The translations under genes were made by a program, and so were the position numbers. The notes below the pieces were generated by a model, which saw only the letters and a program-made list of their open reading frames with translations, made no database searches and was not told the DNA's origin. A DNA stretch of 64,000 bases from Cupriavidus pauculus. GTDB lineage: Bacteria > Pseudomonadota > Gammaproteobacteria > Burkholderiales > Burkholderiaceae. Shown here piece by piece: positions 15,065-23,510 of this stretch (position 1 is its first letter; each line of letters opens with the position of its first letter). Where the stretch lies: the NCBI RefSeq assembly GCF_008693385.1, contig NZ_CP044067.1, forward strand, positions 434,001 through 498,000, in the 5' to 3' direction.

Positions 15065-16642
15065 TCAACGGCGACCGCCTCTTCCGCCACCGCCTCCGCC
15101 GCGGCCGCCTGCAAAGCCGCCGCCACCGCCACCGCGGCCGCCGGAGAAATTGCCGCCTCCGCCTCCGCCTCCGCCCGCGAAGCCGCCGCCTCCTCCGCCG
15201 CCGGCGCGCTGCGAGGCGTGCGCGCTGCCGCCCGCGTTGCGCGTCGACGCCGTCGAGCTCGCCCTGCCGCGATCGAAATCTCGTTGCGCCGCATTGCCGC
15301 CGCCGACACCCTGAAACGCGTTGTTGCCGCGGTCGGCCTGACGATTGCCGGCGCGATCCGCACCGGCTGCCGTGCCGTCCCGTGCGTTGCGGCCATCGCG
15401 TGCGTCGCGACTAGCCTGGTCATCACGGCCACTCCGTGCGTCGCGACTGCCCTGGCCATCACGGCCACTCCGTGCGTCGCGACTGTCCTGGCCATCACGG
15501 CCACTGCGTGCGTCGCGACTGTCCTGGCCATCACGGCCATTCCGTGCGTCGCGACTGTCCTGGCCATCACGGCCACTCCGTGCGTCGCGACTGTCGCGGC
15601 CGTCACGAGCGGCGTCACGGCTGTCGCGGCCATCACGCGCGGCGTCGCGACTGTCACGTCCGTCACGTCCGTCCCGCCCCCGAAACTCGCTCCTCCTGTC
15701 CGCCCCGCTGGCATTGCCGCCAAACTTCTCCCGCGTGGCCCCGTCGCGATACGCGACCCCCTTCCTGTGACTCGCATCATGCTTCCATCGATTGCCCCCC
15801 TCGACCTTGGTCCTGTCGAAGTTACGATCGATATTGGTCGCGCGATTCACGTCGATATTCACGTCGCCGCCACCCCAGTTGCAGTCCGAAAATATGGCCC
15901 CGGCCGCCGCAAGCCCGACGCCCCAGGCAAAGCCCGTCATCAGCGCGCCGCCAGGGTAATAGGCGGGATATGGCGGCCAGTAGTACGGCGGATACGCGGG
16001 CGCGCTCCATCCCCCGTAGACGACCGTCGGGTTGTACGCGGGCACATAGATGACCTGCGGATTCGTCGGTTCGACCTTGATGATGGTCTGCGTCGCCGCG
16101 GCTTGCGTGCCACTGGCGGGCGGCGCGCTCTCGACGGTCACCTTCTGCTGCTCGTTCGACTTGAGGTTGCCGGCATCCTTCGCCTTCGCGCGCAGGCGCT
16201 GCACAGCCGCCAGTACATCCTTCTCTTGCGCGAGGAACGCGTCGCCGAGCTTCTGCGTCCAGTCCAGCTTGTCGTTCATCGGCTCCAGGACCTGCGGAAA
16301 CGCGACCAGCGACTTGACGCTGACGTCCCACGGCTGATCCTGCACCGCCTTCACGGCGGCATCGCCCTTCACGTTGGGATTGGCCTTGAGCCAGCGGGCC
16401 GCCTGCACCACCTCGAGCGGATAGGTCGATGCCATCAGCGCCTGCGACAGAACGGAGTCCGGGTACAGGGCAATCGGCGCGACCAGCGCCTCCAGCTCCT
16501 CGGGCTTGAACGGGCGCGACGTGGTGTCGGCGCCCTGCGCATGCACGGTGCCGATGGCGGCGAGAAAACAGCCCAGCAGCCACTTCCCGAGCCACCGCAC
16601 CACGCACGATGACCGAGTCGGCCGCGCGATGTGGAGCGTCAT
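15065..16642 (-). CDS. DUF3300 family exported protein with Arg/Asp repeats and Gly-rich tail
   Basis: 525 residues. A signal peptide ends near residue 36 (LGCFLAAIGTVHAQ). The DUF3300 domain spans about 45-260 (FKPEELEALVAPIALYPDSVLSQALMA, and the Tyr/Pro-rich VVYGGWSAPAYPPYYWPPYPAYYPGG section followed by a Gly/Ala hydrophobic stretch). The region about 320-425 is built from RDGRDSRDA-type repeats, and the last 60 residues are almost only Gly with Phe, Ala and Arg. The start at 16642 has GGAGG 11 bases upstream. It lies just before the DUF2950 gene in one operon, a pairing typical of these families. The function of DUF3300 is not established. Confidence 0.9.
   Translation of the reverse strand: MTLHIARPTRSSCVVRWLGKWLLGCFLAAIGTVHAQGADTTSRPFKPEELEALVAPIALYPDSVLSQALMASTYPLEVVQAARWLKANPNVKGDAAVKAVQDQPWDVSVKSLVAFPQVLEPMNDKLDWTQKLGDAFLAQEKDVLAAVQRLRAKAKDAGNLKSNEQQKVTVESAPPASGTQAAATQTIIKVEPTNPQVIYVPAYNPTVVYGGWSAPAYPPYYWPPYPAYYPGGALMTGFAWGVGLAAAGAIFSDCNWGGGDVNIDVNRATNIDRNFDRTKVEGGNRWKHDASHRKGVAYRDGATREKFGGNASGADRRSEFRGRDGRDGRDSRDAARDGRDSRDAARDGRDSRDARSGRDGQDSRDARNGRDGQDSRDARSGRDGQDSRDARSGRDGQGSRDARSGRDDQASRDARDGRNARDGTAAGADRAGNRQADRGNNAFQGVGGGNAAQRDFDRGRASSTASTRNAGGSAHASQRAGGGGGGGFAGGGGGGGGNFSGGRGGGGGGFAGGRGGGGGGRGGRR
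15375..15676 (-). repeat. 30-bp and 36-bp in-frame repeats encoding RDGRDSRDA units
   Basis: Within the DUF3300 gene: three RDGRDSRDAA-type units of about 30 bp, then five 36-bp units encoding RSGRDGQDSRDA with single substitutions, then degenerate ends. The resulting segment alternates Arg and Asp, is highly charged and probably disordered. The high identity of the 36-bp units at the DNA level suggests recent expansion. Confidence 0.9.
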
Positions 16643-16695
16643 GGCGCCCGTTCCTCCGGAATATTGTTGAAGTTACATATAGGTGGCCCGCGCGC

Positions 16696-16721
16696 ATTGG
16701 ACAATGGAACCTTGGTCCAAT
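16696..16721 (-). promoter_or_regulatory. putative operator of the DUF3300-DUF2950 operon (site C of four)
   Basis: A 26-bp imperfect palindrome: plus-strand arm ATTGGACAATGG and minus-strand arm ATTGGACCAAGG around an AA centre. Read towards DUF3300 it starts TTGGACCAAGGTTCC and this core ends about 64 bases before the ATG at 16642. A TATATG element near 16676 could be the -10. It also lies about 100 bases before the divergent cupin gene. Confidence 0.6.
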
Positions 16722-16818
16722 GCGGCAACGTCGCGCGTTTGTCTGCTTCCGCACAGAGGCATGGACGGCATGCCACTAACCTGACTCGCCAACGATTCCT
16801 GCCTTGGGGGCAACGCCG

Positions 16819-17334
16819 ATGCGCGACAAGCCACGCCGAATCACGCGTGATGAAGGAGTGTTCAACCGGCCGGAGGCGATGCCCATGCATCCGTGCCCCA
16901 TCGAACCGGGTTGGATCCACAGCGGGACACCCGTGACCCGCAGCGGCGACCACTCGAGCGCGCGCGACAACTTCGCGTGGACCTCCGTATGGGACTGCAC
17001 GCGCGGCACGTTCGAGTGGCACTTCGACATGGACGAAACCGTCTATATCCTCGAAGGCCAGGTCAGGGTCACCGACGCCAACGGCGACACCCATCTGCTG
17101 ACCGCGGGGTCGATCGGCTATTTCCCCGCACACTCCACGTGGCGATGGGAAGTCGATCGCTACGTCCGCAAGATCGCGTTCCTGCGCCGGGAAGTCCCGC
17201 TCGGCCTGCGCCTGGCGACGCGCGTCCTGTCCAGACTCAACCTCGACGCGCGCCTGCGCGCGCCCCGGGATCCCGACGCCCCACGCATGCGCCGTTCGAC
17301 GGCGGCACTGGTGCTGATGTCGCTTGCGCTGTAA
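16819..17334 (+). CDS. cupin domain protein (cupin_3 type)
   Basis: 171 residues from ATG 16819, with GGGGG nine bases upstream. The single cupin domain runs from about residue 45 to 115; the motif region reads TRGTFEWHFDMDETVYILEGQ and later LLTAGSIGYFPAHSTWRWEV, as in the DUF861/ureidoglycine-aminohydrolase-like cupins. His, Asp and Glu residues could bind a metal. The C-terminus adds a basic stretch and a short hydrophobic tail (TAALVLMSLAL), perhaps a membrane anchor. It is divergent from DUF3300 across the operator at 16696-16721. Enzymatic activity cannot be assigned. Confidence 0.8.
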   Translation: MRDKPRRITRDEGVFNRPEAMPMHPCPIEPGWIHSGTPVTRSGDHSSARDNFAWTSVWDCTRGTFEWHFDMDETVYILEGQVRVTDANGDTHLLTAGSIGYFPAHSTWRWEVDRYVRKIAFLRREVPLGLRLATRVLSRLNLDARLRAPRDPDAPRMRRSTAALVLMSLAL

Positions 17335-17355
17335 CTGGCCGGCCCCCGACGCGTA

Positions 17356-18102
17356 TCAGAGTTTCGAGCCGCCATCCACGTGCAGCGTTTCGCCCGTGAC
17401 CCATCGCGCGCGGTCGGATGCCAGGAATTCGATCGCGGCGGCGATATCGTCGGGCTCCGCCAGGCGCTTGAGCGCCTGCATGCCGAGCGTGTAGGCCCTG
17501 CCCTCCTCGCTCTTCGCAAAGCTGGACATCTCGGTCGGCACGACGCCCGGGGCTACCGCATTGACGCGGATGCCGCGCTCGCCCAGTGCCGACGCGAAGT
17601 GCTTCACCAGCGTGTCGATGGCGCCCTTGGTGGCCGAGTATGCCGACAGCGTTCCAACGGCCGCCCGCGCGGCGAGCGAAGACAGCAGAATCACGCTGCT
17701 GCCCTTGCACATGACCGGCATCAGCTGCTGGACGAGAAAGAACGGCGCACGCACGTTCACCGCGAACAGATCGTCGAATTCCTCGACCGTGGTGTCCTCG
17801 ATGTTTGCCGCCCGCGCGATCCCGGCGTTGGCCACGAGGATATCGAGCCGCCCGCCGATAATGGCGCGCGCCTGCCTTGCCAGCGCGTGCGGGCCATCGG
17901 CCGTGCGCAGATCGGCGGCGATTTTCTCCGCCTTGCCGCCGAGCGCGTGGATCTCCGCGACAACGGCGTCCGCGTCGCGCGCGCTGCTCCCGTAGTGGAC
18001 GAGTACCTGTGCGCCCGCGCGTGCCAGTGCCAGCGCACTTGCACGCCCGATGCCCCGCGATGCACCCGTTACGAGCGCGGTCTTGCCGGTGAGTAGGGTC
18101 AT
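17356..18102 (-). CDS. SDR family oxidoreductase
   Basis: 248 residues, start ATG 18102 with AGGGAG ten bases upstream. Classical short-chain dehydrogenase: Rossmann motif TGASRGIG near residues 11-18, NAG motif in LVANAGIA, catalytic Ser in LLSSLAAR and the YSATK active site, followed by NAVAPG. Near the C-terminus VTGETLHVDGG is typical. It lies 20 bases downstream of a second SDR gene and is probably cotranscribed with it. Cofactor preference and substrate cannot be read from the sequence. Confidence 0.9.
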   Translation of the reverse strand: MTLLTGKTALVTGASRGIGRASALALARAGAQVLVHYGSSARDADAVVAEIHALGGKAEKIAADLRTADGPHALARQARAIIGGRLDILVANAGIARAANIEDTTVEEFDDLFAVNVRAPFFLVQQLMPVMCKGSSVILLSSLAARAAVGTLSAYSATKGAIDTLVKHFASALGERGIRVNAVAPGVVPTEMSSFAKSEEGRAYTLGMQALKRLAEPDDIAAAIEFLASDRARWVTGETLHVDGGSKL

Positions 18103-18121
18103 GATCGTTGACTCCCTGATA

Positions 18122-18868
18122 TCAGCCCGCGGTCTTTCCGCCATCGACGGTAAGAATCTGGCCCGTCACGAACGTCGCGCCGGCCGACGCGAGATAGACG
18201 ACGGCCGCGGCGATGTCTTCGGGATTGCCGAGCCGCGCGAGCGGTACGCCGCTCGCCAGTGCCGCCTTCCGCTCCGGCGTGCCCGTAAAGCGATCGAGCA
18301 TGCCGGTCTGCGTCGGCCCGGGTGCGACCGCATTGACACGAACGCCGAGCCCGGCCACCTCGAGCGCCGCGGATTTCGTGATGCCCTCCACCGCATGCTT
18401 GCTGCCCGCATAGACCGTGGCATACGCAGCGCCCTCGTGGCCGTAGGTCGATGAGATATTGATGACCACGCCGGCGCGCTGGGCCGTCATGACGCGAAGC
18501 TCGTGCTTGAGGCTCAACAGCGTGCCCAGCACGTTGGTGTCGAACGTCGCCGCGTAGCTCTCGGGCGTCTGCTCCGTGATCGGACCCGGCTGGCCCTCCG
18601 TCCCCGCATTGTTGACGGCAACGTCGACCCTGCCGAAGCGGGACACCGTGCGCTCCACGAGCTCGCCGACCTCGCGGTCGCGGCGCACATCGGCCTGTAC
18701 GAAGATGGCCTCGGCACCGAGGCCGCGCAGTTCGGCCTCGAGGGCCGTCCCTTCCGTGGCGCGGCGGCCGGAGACGACGAGCCTTGCGCCGGTGCGCGCA
18801 AAAGCGATGGCGGTGGCGCGGCCGATGCCGGTCAGCGCGCCAGTGATCAGAACGACGGGACTAGACAT
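18122..18868 (-). CDS. SDR family oxidoreductase
   Basis: 248 residues, start ATG 18868 with AGGAG seven bases upstream. It has TGALTGIG at residues 9-16, VNNAGTEG, catalytic Ser in NISSTYG and the YAGSK active site, then VRVNAVAPGPTQT. It has the same length and family as the adjacent gene at 17356-18102; together they look like a two-gene operon. The divergent LysR gene at 19064 is the likely regulator. Substrate unknown. Confidence 0.9.
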   Translation of the reverse strand: MSSPVVLITGALTGIGRATAIAFARTGARLVVSGRRATEGTALEAELRGLGAEAIFVQADVRRDREVGELVERTVSRFGRVDVAVNNAGTEGQPGPITEQTPESYAATFDTNVLGTLLSLKHELRVMTAQRAGVVINISSTYGHEGAAYATVYAGSKHAVEGITKSAALEVAGLGVRVNAVAPGPTQTGMLDRFTGTPERKAALASGVPLARLGNPEDIAAAVVYLASAGATFVTGQILTVDGGKTAG

Positions 18869-19015
18869 GGAAAACTCCTGTAAGGTATCGCTGTCACGCA
18901 TGGGTCTCGATCTGAGACTTGGCGGACGCGGTGGGTACAGGACGTAATCTAGGGGGCCTGGAAGCCGTTGAAAAAGACTTTGTAAGCCTGTGGGCATGCC
19001 TCGCAGGCATGAGGT

Positions 19016-19063
19016 GGGCAGAGAGCGGGCAGAGAACGGGCAGAGAATGGGCAGAAAATGGGC
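19016..19063 (+). repeat. 11-bp tandem repeat directly before the LysR start
   Basis: Four consecutive units GGGCAGAGAGC, GGGCAGAGAAC, GGGCAGAGAAT and GGGCAGAAAAT, then a partial GGGCATG that includes the likely start codon. It occupies the ribosome-binding region of the LysR gene, in the intergenic region shared with the divergent SDR pair. Just upstream (about 18994-19011) is the palindrome CATGCC-TCGCA-GGCATG, a possible regulator site. Confidence 0.85.
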
Positions 19064-19966
19064 ATGGAACTCAGACACCTCCGGTACTTCATCGCCGTGG
19101 CGGAAGCCGGCAGCCTCACGGACGCCGCCGCGAACCGGCTTCATACCTCCCAGCCGTCGCTGAGCCGGCAGATCCGCGACCTCGAGGAACGCGTGGGCGT
19201 GGCGCTTCTGACGCGCGGTGCGCACGGCGTGGCGTTGACGGATGCGGGCCGCGCCTTCCTCGACCATGCGCGCCTGGCCATGGCGCAGGTAGACGCCGGC
19301 GTGGAAGCCGCCCGCCGCGCGGCGCAGCCGTTGAAGCCGCGCTTCGCGCTGGGGTTTCTCACCGGCCAGGAGATCACCTGGCTGACGGACGCCATGCGCC
19401 TGCTGCGCGCGGAGTTGCCGAATATCGAGGTCAGCGTGTCGAGCGACTACTCAACGGAACTGGCCGCGGCAGTGGCGCACGGCAAGCTCGATGTCGCCTT
19501 TATGCGCGCCGAGCCCGGATACGGCCTCGAGTACCGCGTGGTGGCGCAGGAGCCCCTCGTGGTCCTGATGCCCAGCGATCACCCTCTGACCTCGCGCGAC
19601 ACGGTCAGCGCCGAGGACTTGCGTCATGCGCCGTTTATCGCCATGGGCGAGAAGGCCCGGGTGCTGCGGCAGGTCGTCGATGGCTATCTCGCGAGTGCGG
19701 GCATCGAGGTAGACATTGCGCAAAGCGTCGACAACCCGGCCATGGTGATGTCGCTGATCGCCTCGACGCGCGGCATGACGCTGATCCCCGCATATGTCGA
19801 GAACCTGATGCCGTGGTCCGTGGTCAGCCGCCCGCTCGCGGGCCAGGCGCCGACAATCGATCTCGCCGTCGGCTATCGCCCCGACAATACGGCGCCGACG
19901 CTTCAGCTGTTTCTGTCGCGCATCGAGGCACTGCGGTCGAGCATCGACGGCCCCACCGTCCGCTAA
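19064..19966 (+). CDS. LysR family transcriptional regulator
   Basis: 300 residues from ATG 19064; an in-frame ATG two codons earlier (19058) is also possible. MELRHLRYFIAVAEAGSLTDAAANRLHTSQPSLSRQIRDLEERVG is a canonical LysR winged helix-turn-helix, followed by an effector-binding domain. Divergent from the SDR pair, which it probably controls. No standard Shine-Dalgarno is present; the upstream bases are the 11-bp repeats, so initiation may be weak or depend on repeat number. Confidence 0.92.
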   Translation: MELRHLRYFIAVAEAGSLTDAAANRLHTSQPSLSRQIRDLEERVGVALLTRGAHGVALTDAGRAFLDHARLAMAQVDAGVEAARRAAQPLKPRFALGFLTGQEITWLTDAMRLLRAELPNIEVSVSSDYSTELAAAVAHGKLDVAFMRAEPGYGLEYRVVAQEPLVVLMPSDHPLTSRDTVSAEDLRHAPFIAMGEKARVLRQVVDGYLASAGIEVDIAQSVDNPAMVMSLIASTRGMTLIPAYVENLMPWSVVSRPLAGQAPTIDLAVGYRPDNTAPTLQLFLSRIEALRSSIDGPTVR

Positions 19967-19970
19967 TCGC

Positions 19971-20600
19971 TCAGCGGCGCTTGCCCGCCGCGGGCTTCCC
20001 CAGCCCGAGCTTCTCCATCGACTCGTGCGCGTCGAGCACCATCATCGCCACTTCGGCCACGGTGATACGCAACTGCGTCGCGCGTTCGCGCATATATTCA
20101 TAGGCCTGCGTCTCCGCCATCTGCTGGTGGTCGCCCAGGATGCGGATGGCCTTCTCGATCTGACGGCGCGAGCGGATCGTGGATTCGAGCTTGTCGATCT
20201 TGCCCTGCAAGCGGTGATAGAAGCTCTGGGACGAGCGCGCCAGCACCAGCGTGCTCAGAATGCCGGCGGAGCGGAACGGTTTCGTGATGACGCCGTGCGC
20301 GCGCGTGTCCAGCAGCAGCTTCAGCGTCGTGGGACTCTCGTAGTCGGACAACGCGACCAGCGCCGCGTCCACCGCGCCCGCATTCCATTCCGGGTTGCCT
20401 TCGAGGTCCTGCGAGACCTGGAAGAAGATCACATCCGAACCCGTGGGCGGGTCCGCCGGGTGCGGCCAGACGATCTTCAGCCGACAGCCGATCCGCTGGA
20501 TCTGCTGGACGATGATGTCGCGATCTTCGCCCGGCGGGTACACGATCGTCACGCAGATGCTGCGCAGATCCTCATAGAGGCGACGAAGACTCGTACTCAT
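19971..20600 (-). CDS. ANTAR-domain transcription antiterminator, AmiR-like
   Basis: 209 residues, with GAGGTGA five bases before ATG 20600. The N-terminal 125 residues are a degenerate receiver-like domain without a clear phospho-acceptor context (VIFFQVSQDLEGN). A coiled coil (LQGKIDKLESTIRSRRQIEKAIRIL) leads into the C-terminal ANTAR helices (AETQAYEYMRERATQLRITVAEVAMMVL). AmiR of Pseudomonas aeruginosa has this layout, binds leader RNA and is held inactive by AmiC. Here the gene follows the AmiC-like gene by four bases, the same order as amiC-amiR, and ends the operon. The likely target is the leader terminator at 28276-28325. Confidence 0.9.
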   Translation of the reverse strand: MSTSLRRLYEDLRSICVTIVYPPGEDRDIIVQQIQRIGCRLKIVWPHPADPPTGSDVIFFQVSQDLEGNPEWNAGAVDAALVALSDYESPTTLKLLLDTRAHGVITKPFRSAGILSTLVLARSSQSFYHRLQGKIDKLESTIRSRRQIEKAIRILGDHQQMAETQAYEYMRERATQLRITVAEVAMMVLDAHESMEKLGLGKPAAGKRR

Positions 20601-20604
20601 GGGT

Positions 20605-21747
20605 TCACCTCAACCAGAATTCGGAGAACCCGAACGTAGACAGATAGGGGTCGGGACGGATCGGTTCCTTTGCCTCCCAGACGATATCGAACTGCCCGTC
20701 GCTGCGGCACACGCCGATGCGCGGCGTGAGGCAGCAGTGGTTGTTGTCCGCATCGAGCACGACGCGCCCTTCCGGCGAGTCGAACTCCACCGCATGCGCG
20801 GCCTCCACGAGCTTGCGCCGGTCCATGCTGCCGCAGCGCTGCAACGCGCGCGCGAACAGATGCACCTGCGTATAGGCCATCTCCGACCACGTGCTCGTCG
20901 GCCGGTCTCCGAACCGCCGGCGCCACAGGTCGATAAAGCGCTGGTTGCTCGCGTTTGGCAGCGACCCGAAGTACGTCGCGGACGTGATATGCCCCGCGCA
21001 GAGTTCGGGCCCGATCAGCCGGATCTCCTCTTCGGCCATCGAGAGGCTCGCAATCGGAATACGCTTCGGATCGAGCCCAAAATCGCGATAACGCTGATAG
21101 AACTGCCGCGCGGACTCGCCGACGAGCGTGGAGAACACGACGTCCGGCTGCAACGCCTTGATATCCGCGAGCACCTCGTCGAGGTCGCCCTGTTCCGCCT
21201 CGATCGGCAGGTAAACCTCGTCGAGCACCTCGCCGCCCTGCTGCTCCACCATATCGCGCATGATCCGGTTGGACTCGCGCGGATAGATATAGTCGGCACC
21301 GACCAGAAAGAACCGCGTGGCCTTGTTCTGCATCAGGTACGCGGCAAGCTGGACGCTGTTCTGATTCGGCACGGCACCGGTGTAGATGACGTTCGGCGAG
21401 TATTCGAAGCCTTCGTAGAACGAGCAGTACCAGAGCAGCGCGTTGTTGCGCTCGATCACGGGCAGCACGGCCTTGCGGCTCGACGACCGCGAGCAGCCGA
21501 AGATCACGGTGACCTCGTCCTCGACGAGCAGCCGCGTGGCGAGCTTGCGGTACTCGGTGGCGTCGCCCTTCGGGTCGTAGGCCACGGGAATCAGCGGACG
21601 ATCGAGGACGCCGCCGATCCCGTTGATCTCCTCGATGGCCAGCGCGGTGCCGTAGAAGTGCTCGGACTCCGTGACGCCCGTCGCCCCGGAGCGCGAGAAC
21701 AATACGCCAACGCGCCAGCCGTCGTCCTGCGCGGTGTCATCAGCCAT
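20605..21747 (-). CDS. AmiC-like cytoplasmic amide-sensing regulator (periplasmic-binding-protein fold)
   Basis: 380 residues, close to AmiC (385). There is no signal peptide: the protein begins MADDTAQDDGWRVGVLFSRSGATGVTESEHF, the start of a type I binding-protein fold of the AmiC/UrtA group, and continues with CSRSSSRKAVLPVIERNNALLWYCSFYEGFE. A cytoplasmic binding-protein fold paired with an ANTAR gene is the AmiC-AmiR arrangement, where ligand binding releases the antiterminator. AAGG-type Shine-Dalgarno precedes ATG 21747. The ligand is probably a short amide or similar compound, inferred from the operon. Confidence 0.88.
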   Translation of the reverse strand: MADDTAQDDGWRVGVLFSRSGATGVTESEHFYGTALAIEEINGIGGVLDRPLIPVAYDPKGDATEYRKLATRLLVEDEVTVIFGCSRSSSRKAVLPVIERNNALLWYCSFYEGFEYSPNVIYTGAVPNQNSVQLAAYLMQNKATRFFLVGADYIYPRESNRIMRDMVEQQGGEVLDEVYLPIEAEQGDLDEVLADIKALQPDVVFSTLVGESARQFYQRYRDFGLDPKRIPIASLSMAEEEIRLIGPELCAGHITSATYFGSLPNASNQRFIDLWRRRFGDRPTSTWSEMAYTQVHLFARALQRCGSMDRRKLVEAAHAVEFDSPEGRVVLDADNNHCCLTPRIGVCRSDGQFDIVWEAKEPIRPDPYLSTFGFSEFWLR

Positions 21748-21756
21748 GGTGCCTTC

Positions 21757-22755
21757 CTATCGGTCAAAGATCGCCTGCAATGCCGCCGCGTCGCGGGTTT
21801 CCTGCAGGGCGAGCATCAGCAGGATCCGCGCCTTCTGCGGGCTGAGGTTGTCCGCGAACACGGCGCCCGCGGCCTTCAGCGTCTGCCCGCCGCCCACGAA
21901 CCCATAGGACGGCTGCACGCGCCCGTTGGGCACGCGCGTGGAGATCACCACGGGCACGCCGCCGGCAATCGCCTCGCGAATCGCTTCGTACATGGGTTCG
22001 TTCACATTGCCGAAGCCGAGCGCCTGAATGACGAGCCCCTTCGCACCGAGCCCCACGGCGGCACGGATCAGGTCGCCCGTGGCCCCGCCGAACATCGGCA
22101 GGATCTCGACGCGCGGCAGCGGCAGGGAGCCGATCGCCAGCGTCTGCCGCCGCGTCGTTGCCCGCGAGATCACGATGCGGTCCGGGTCGATCACGCCAAG
22201 CAGGCCGAAATCCCCGGACTTGAATGTCTCGACGTCGGCCGTATGCGTCTTGGTGACTTCCCGCGCGGCATTGATCTGATTGTTCATCGCAATGACCGCG
22301 CCCAGCCCCCGCGTATTCGGCGCCGCGCAGATCCGCGCCGCGTTGAGCAGGTTGCGCGGCCCGTCGAAATCGGGCGAGGACGCATTGCGCTGGGCGCCGA
22401 TCAGCACCAGCGGCTTGTCGCCGCGAATCGTCAGGTCGAGGAACCAGGCCGTCTCCTCGAGCGTATCGGTGCCATGCGATACGATCACGCCGGCCACTTC
22501 CGGCCGCGCGAGAGCGGCCTCGACGGCGCGTTGCAGCGACACCCAGCGTTCCGCATCCATATAGTCGGACGGCACGTTCGAGAGGTTGTTCACCTCGAGC
22601 CGCACGATCTCCGAGATGCCGGGCACGATCGCCACCAGATCGTCGCCCGACAGCGCCGGCACCGGCGCGTTCCGGACGGGATCGATCTTCATGGCGATAG
22701 TGCCGCCGGTGGAGATCAGTTGGCACAGCGGCAGGCTTGCGGAAGCTGGGGTCAT
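21757..22755 (-). CDS. asparaginase (asparaginase/glutaminase family)
   Basis: 332 residues from ATG 22755. Both Thr active-site signatures are present: ISTGGTIA (Thr16/Thr19) and VSHGTDTLEETAWFL (Thr96, Asp97). No signal peptide is seen, so it is likely cytoplasmic. Asparaginases hydrolyse L-asparagine to aspartate and ammonia. Its place between the ABC transporter genes and the AmiC-like gene suggests it deamidates a substrate taken up by the transporter, which may not be asparagine itself. Confidence 0.9.
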   Translation of the reverse strand: MTPASASLPLCQLISTGGTIAMKIDPVRNAPVPALSGDDLVAIVPGISEIVRLEVNNLSNVPSDYMDAERWVSLQRAVEAALARPEVAGVIVSHGTDTLEETAWFLDLTIRGDKPLVLIGAQRNASSPDFDGPRNLLNAARICAAPNTRGLGAVIAMNNQINAAREVTKTHTADVETFKSGDFGLLGVIDPDRIVISRATTRRQTLAIGSLPLPRVEILPMFGGATGDLIRAAVGLGAKGLVIQALGFGNVNEPMYEAIREAIAGGVPVVISTRVPNGRVQPSYGFVGGGQTLKAAGAVFADNLSPQKARILLMLALQETRDAAALQAIFDR

Positions 22756-22802
22756 GACGAATACCGGTAAGAAAGAGTGGAGGTCCGCCGCTATTCTGAC
22801 GG

Positions 22803-23510
22803 TCAGACGCGCAGATGTGCAAATACCGCATCGACGGCACCGGCCGCCCGCGCTTCGCCCTGATCGACCACTTCCCCTTGCTTGAGAATCACGTACCGGT
22901 CCGCGACCCTGAGCGCAAACGGCACGTTCTGCTCGACGATCAGCAGCGTCGTCCCACGTTGCGCGCGCTCCTGGATCAGCGCATTGGCCAGCCGGTCGAT
23001 CACCGATGGCTGCAGCCCTTCGGTAATCTCGTCCAGCACGATGACCGAGGGCCGCATCATCAGTGCGCGGGCCAGCAGCAGCATCTTCTGTTCGCCGCCC
23101 GAGAGCGTGCCCGCCGGCTGCGGCAGCCGGGTCTTGAACACCGGAAACAGCGGCTCGATTGCCTCGAACCGCTCCTGGAACAGCGACTCCCTCGGCAGCC
23201 CCAGCCGCAGGTTGTCGCGGATGCTCAGGTCGGCGAACAGCGCATGCTCCTGCGCCGCGTAGGCAATGCCCTGCCGCGCGATGCGATGCGGCGGCATGCG
23301 CGTGATGTCTTCGCCGTGCAGGTAGACGGCGCCGGCCTTCTTGGGCAGAAAGCCCATGATCGACTTGAGCAGCGTGCTCTTTCCCATGCCGTTCTTGCCC
23401 AGCAGGGCCACCGCTTCCCCGGGGTTCACGTGCAGCGACAGATCGCGGAGGATCACCGCGCTGCGGTACCCGCTCGTGACACCTTCCAGCTTCAATGCGG
23501 CGGCACTCAT
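22803..23510 (-). CDS. branched-chain/amide-type ABC transporter ATPase, LivF/UrtE-like
   Basis: 235 residues. Walker A GKNGMGKST near residues 38-46, signature LSGGEQKMLLLARAL, Walker B VIVLDEITEGL, and a switch His region replaced by VEQN, as is usual in LivF. The ATG at 23510 overlaps the stop of the fused permease-ATPase gene by four bases. It supplies the second ATPase for the HAAT-family transporter encoded upstream. Confidence 0.93.
   Translation of the reverse strand: MSAAALKLEGVTSGYRSAVILRDLSLHVNPGEAVALLGKNGMGKSTLLKSIMGFLPKKAGAVYLHGEDITRMPPHRIARQGIAYAAQEHALFADLSIRDNLRLGLPRESLFQERFEAIEPLFPVFKTRLPQPAGTLSGGEQKMLLLARALMMRPSVIVLDEITEGLQPSVIDRLANALIQERAQRGTTLLIVEQNVPFALRVADRYVILKQGEVVDQGEARAAGAVDAVFAHLRV

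Noticed and set aside
14266..15414. Plus-strand frame with repeated EPCAGGPPRRDGLERGHC units
   Set aside because: It is only the opposite strand of the 84-bp repeats, has no ribosome-binding site, and runs antisense into DUF3300.
15375..15676. 36-bp periodic repeats considered as CRISPR repeats
   Set aside because: The 36-bp period is the whole unit with no spacers between, and it encodes the RSGRDGQDSRDA repeat of DUF3300.
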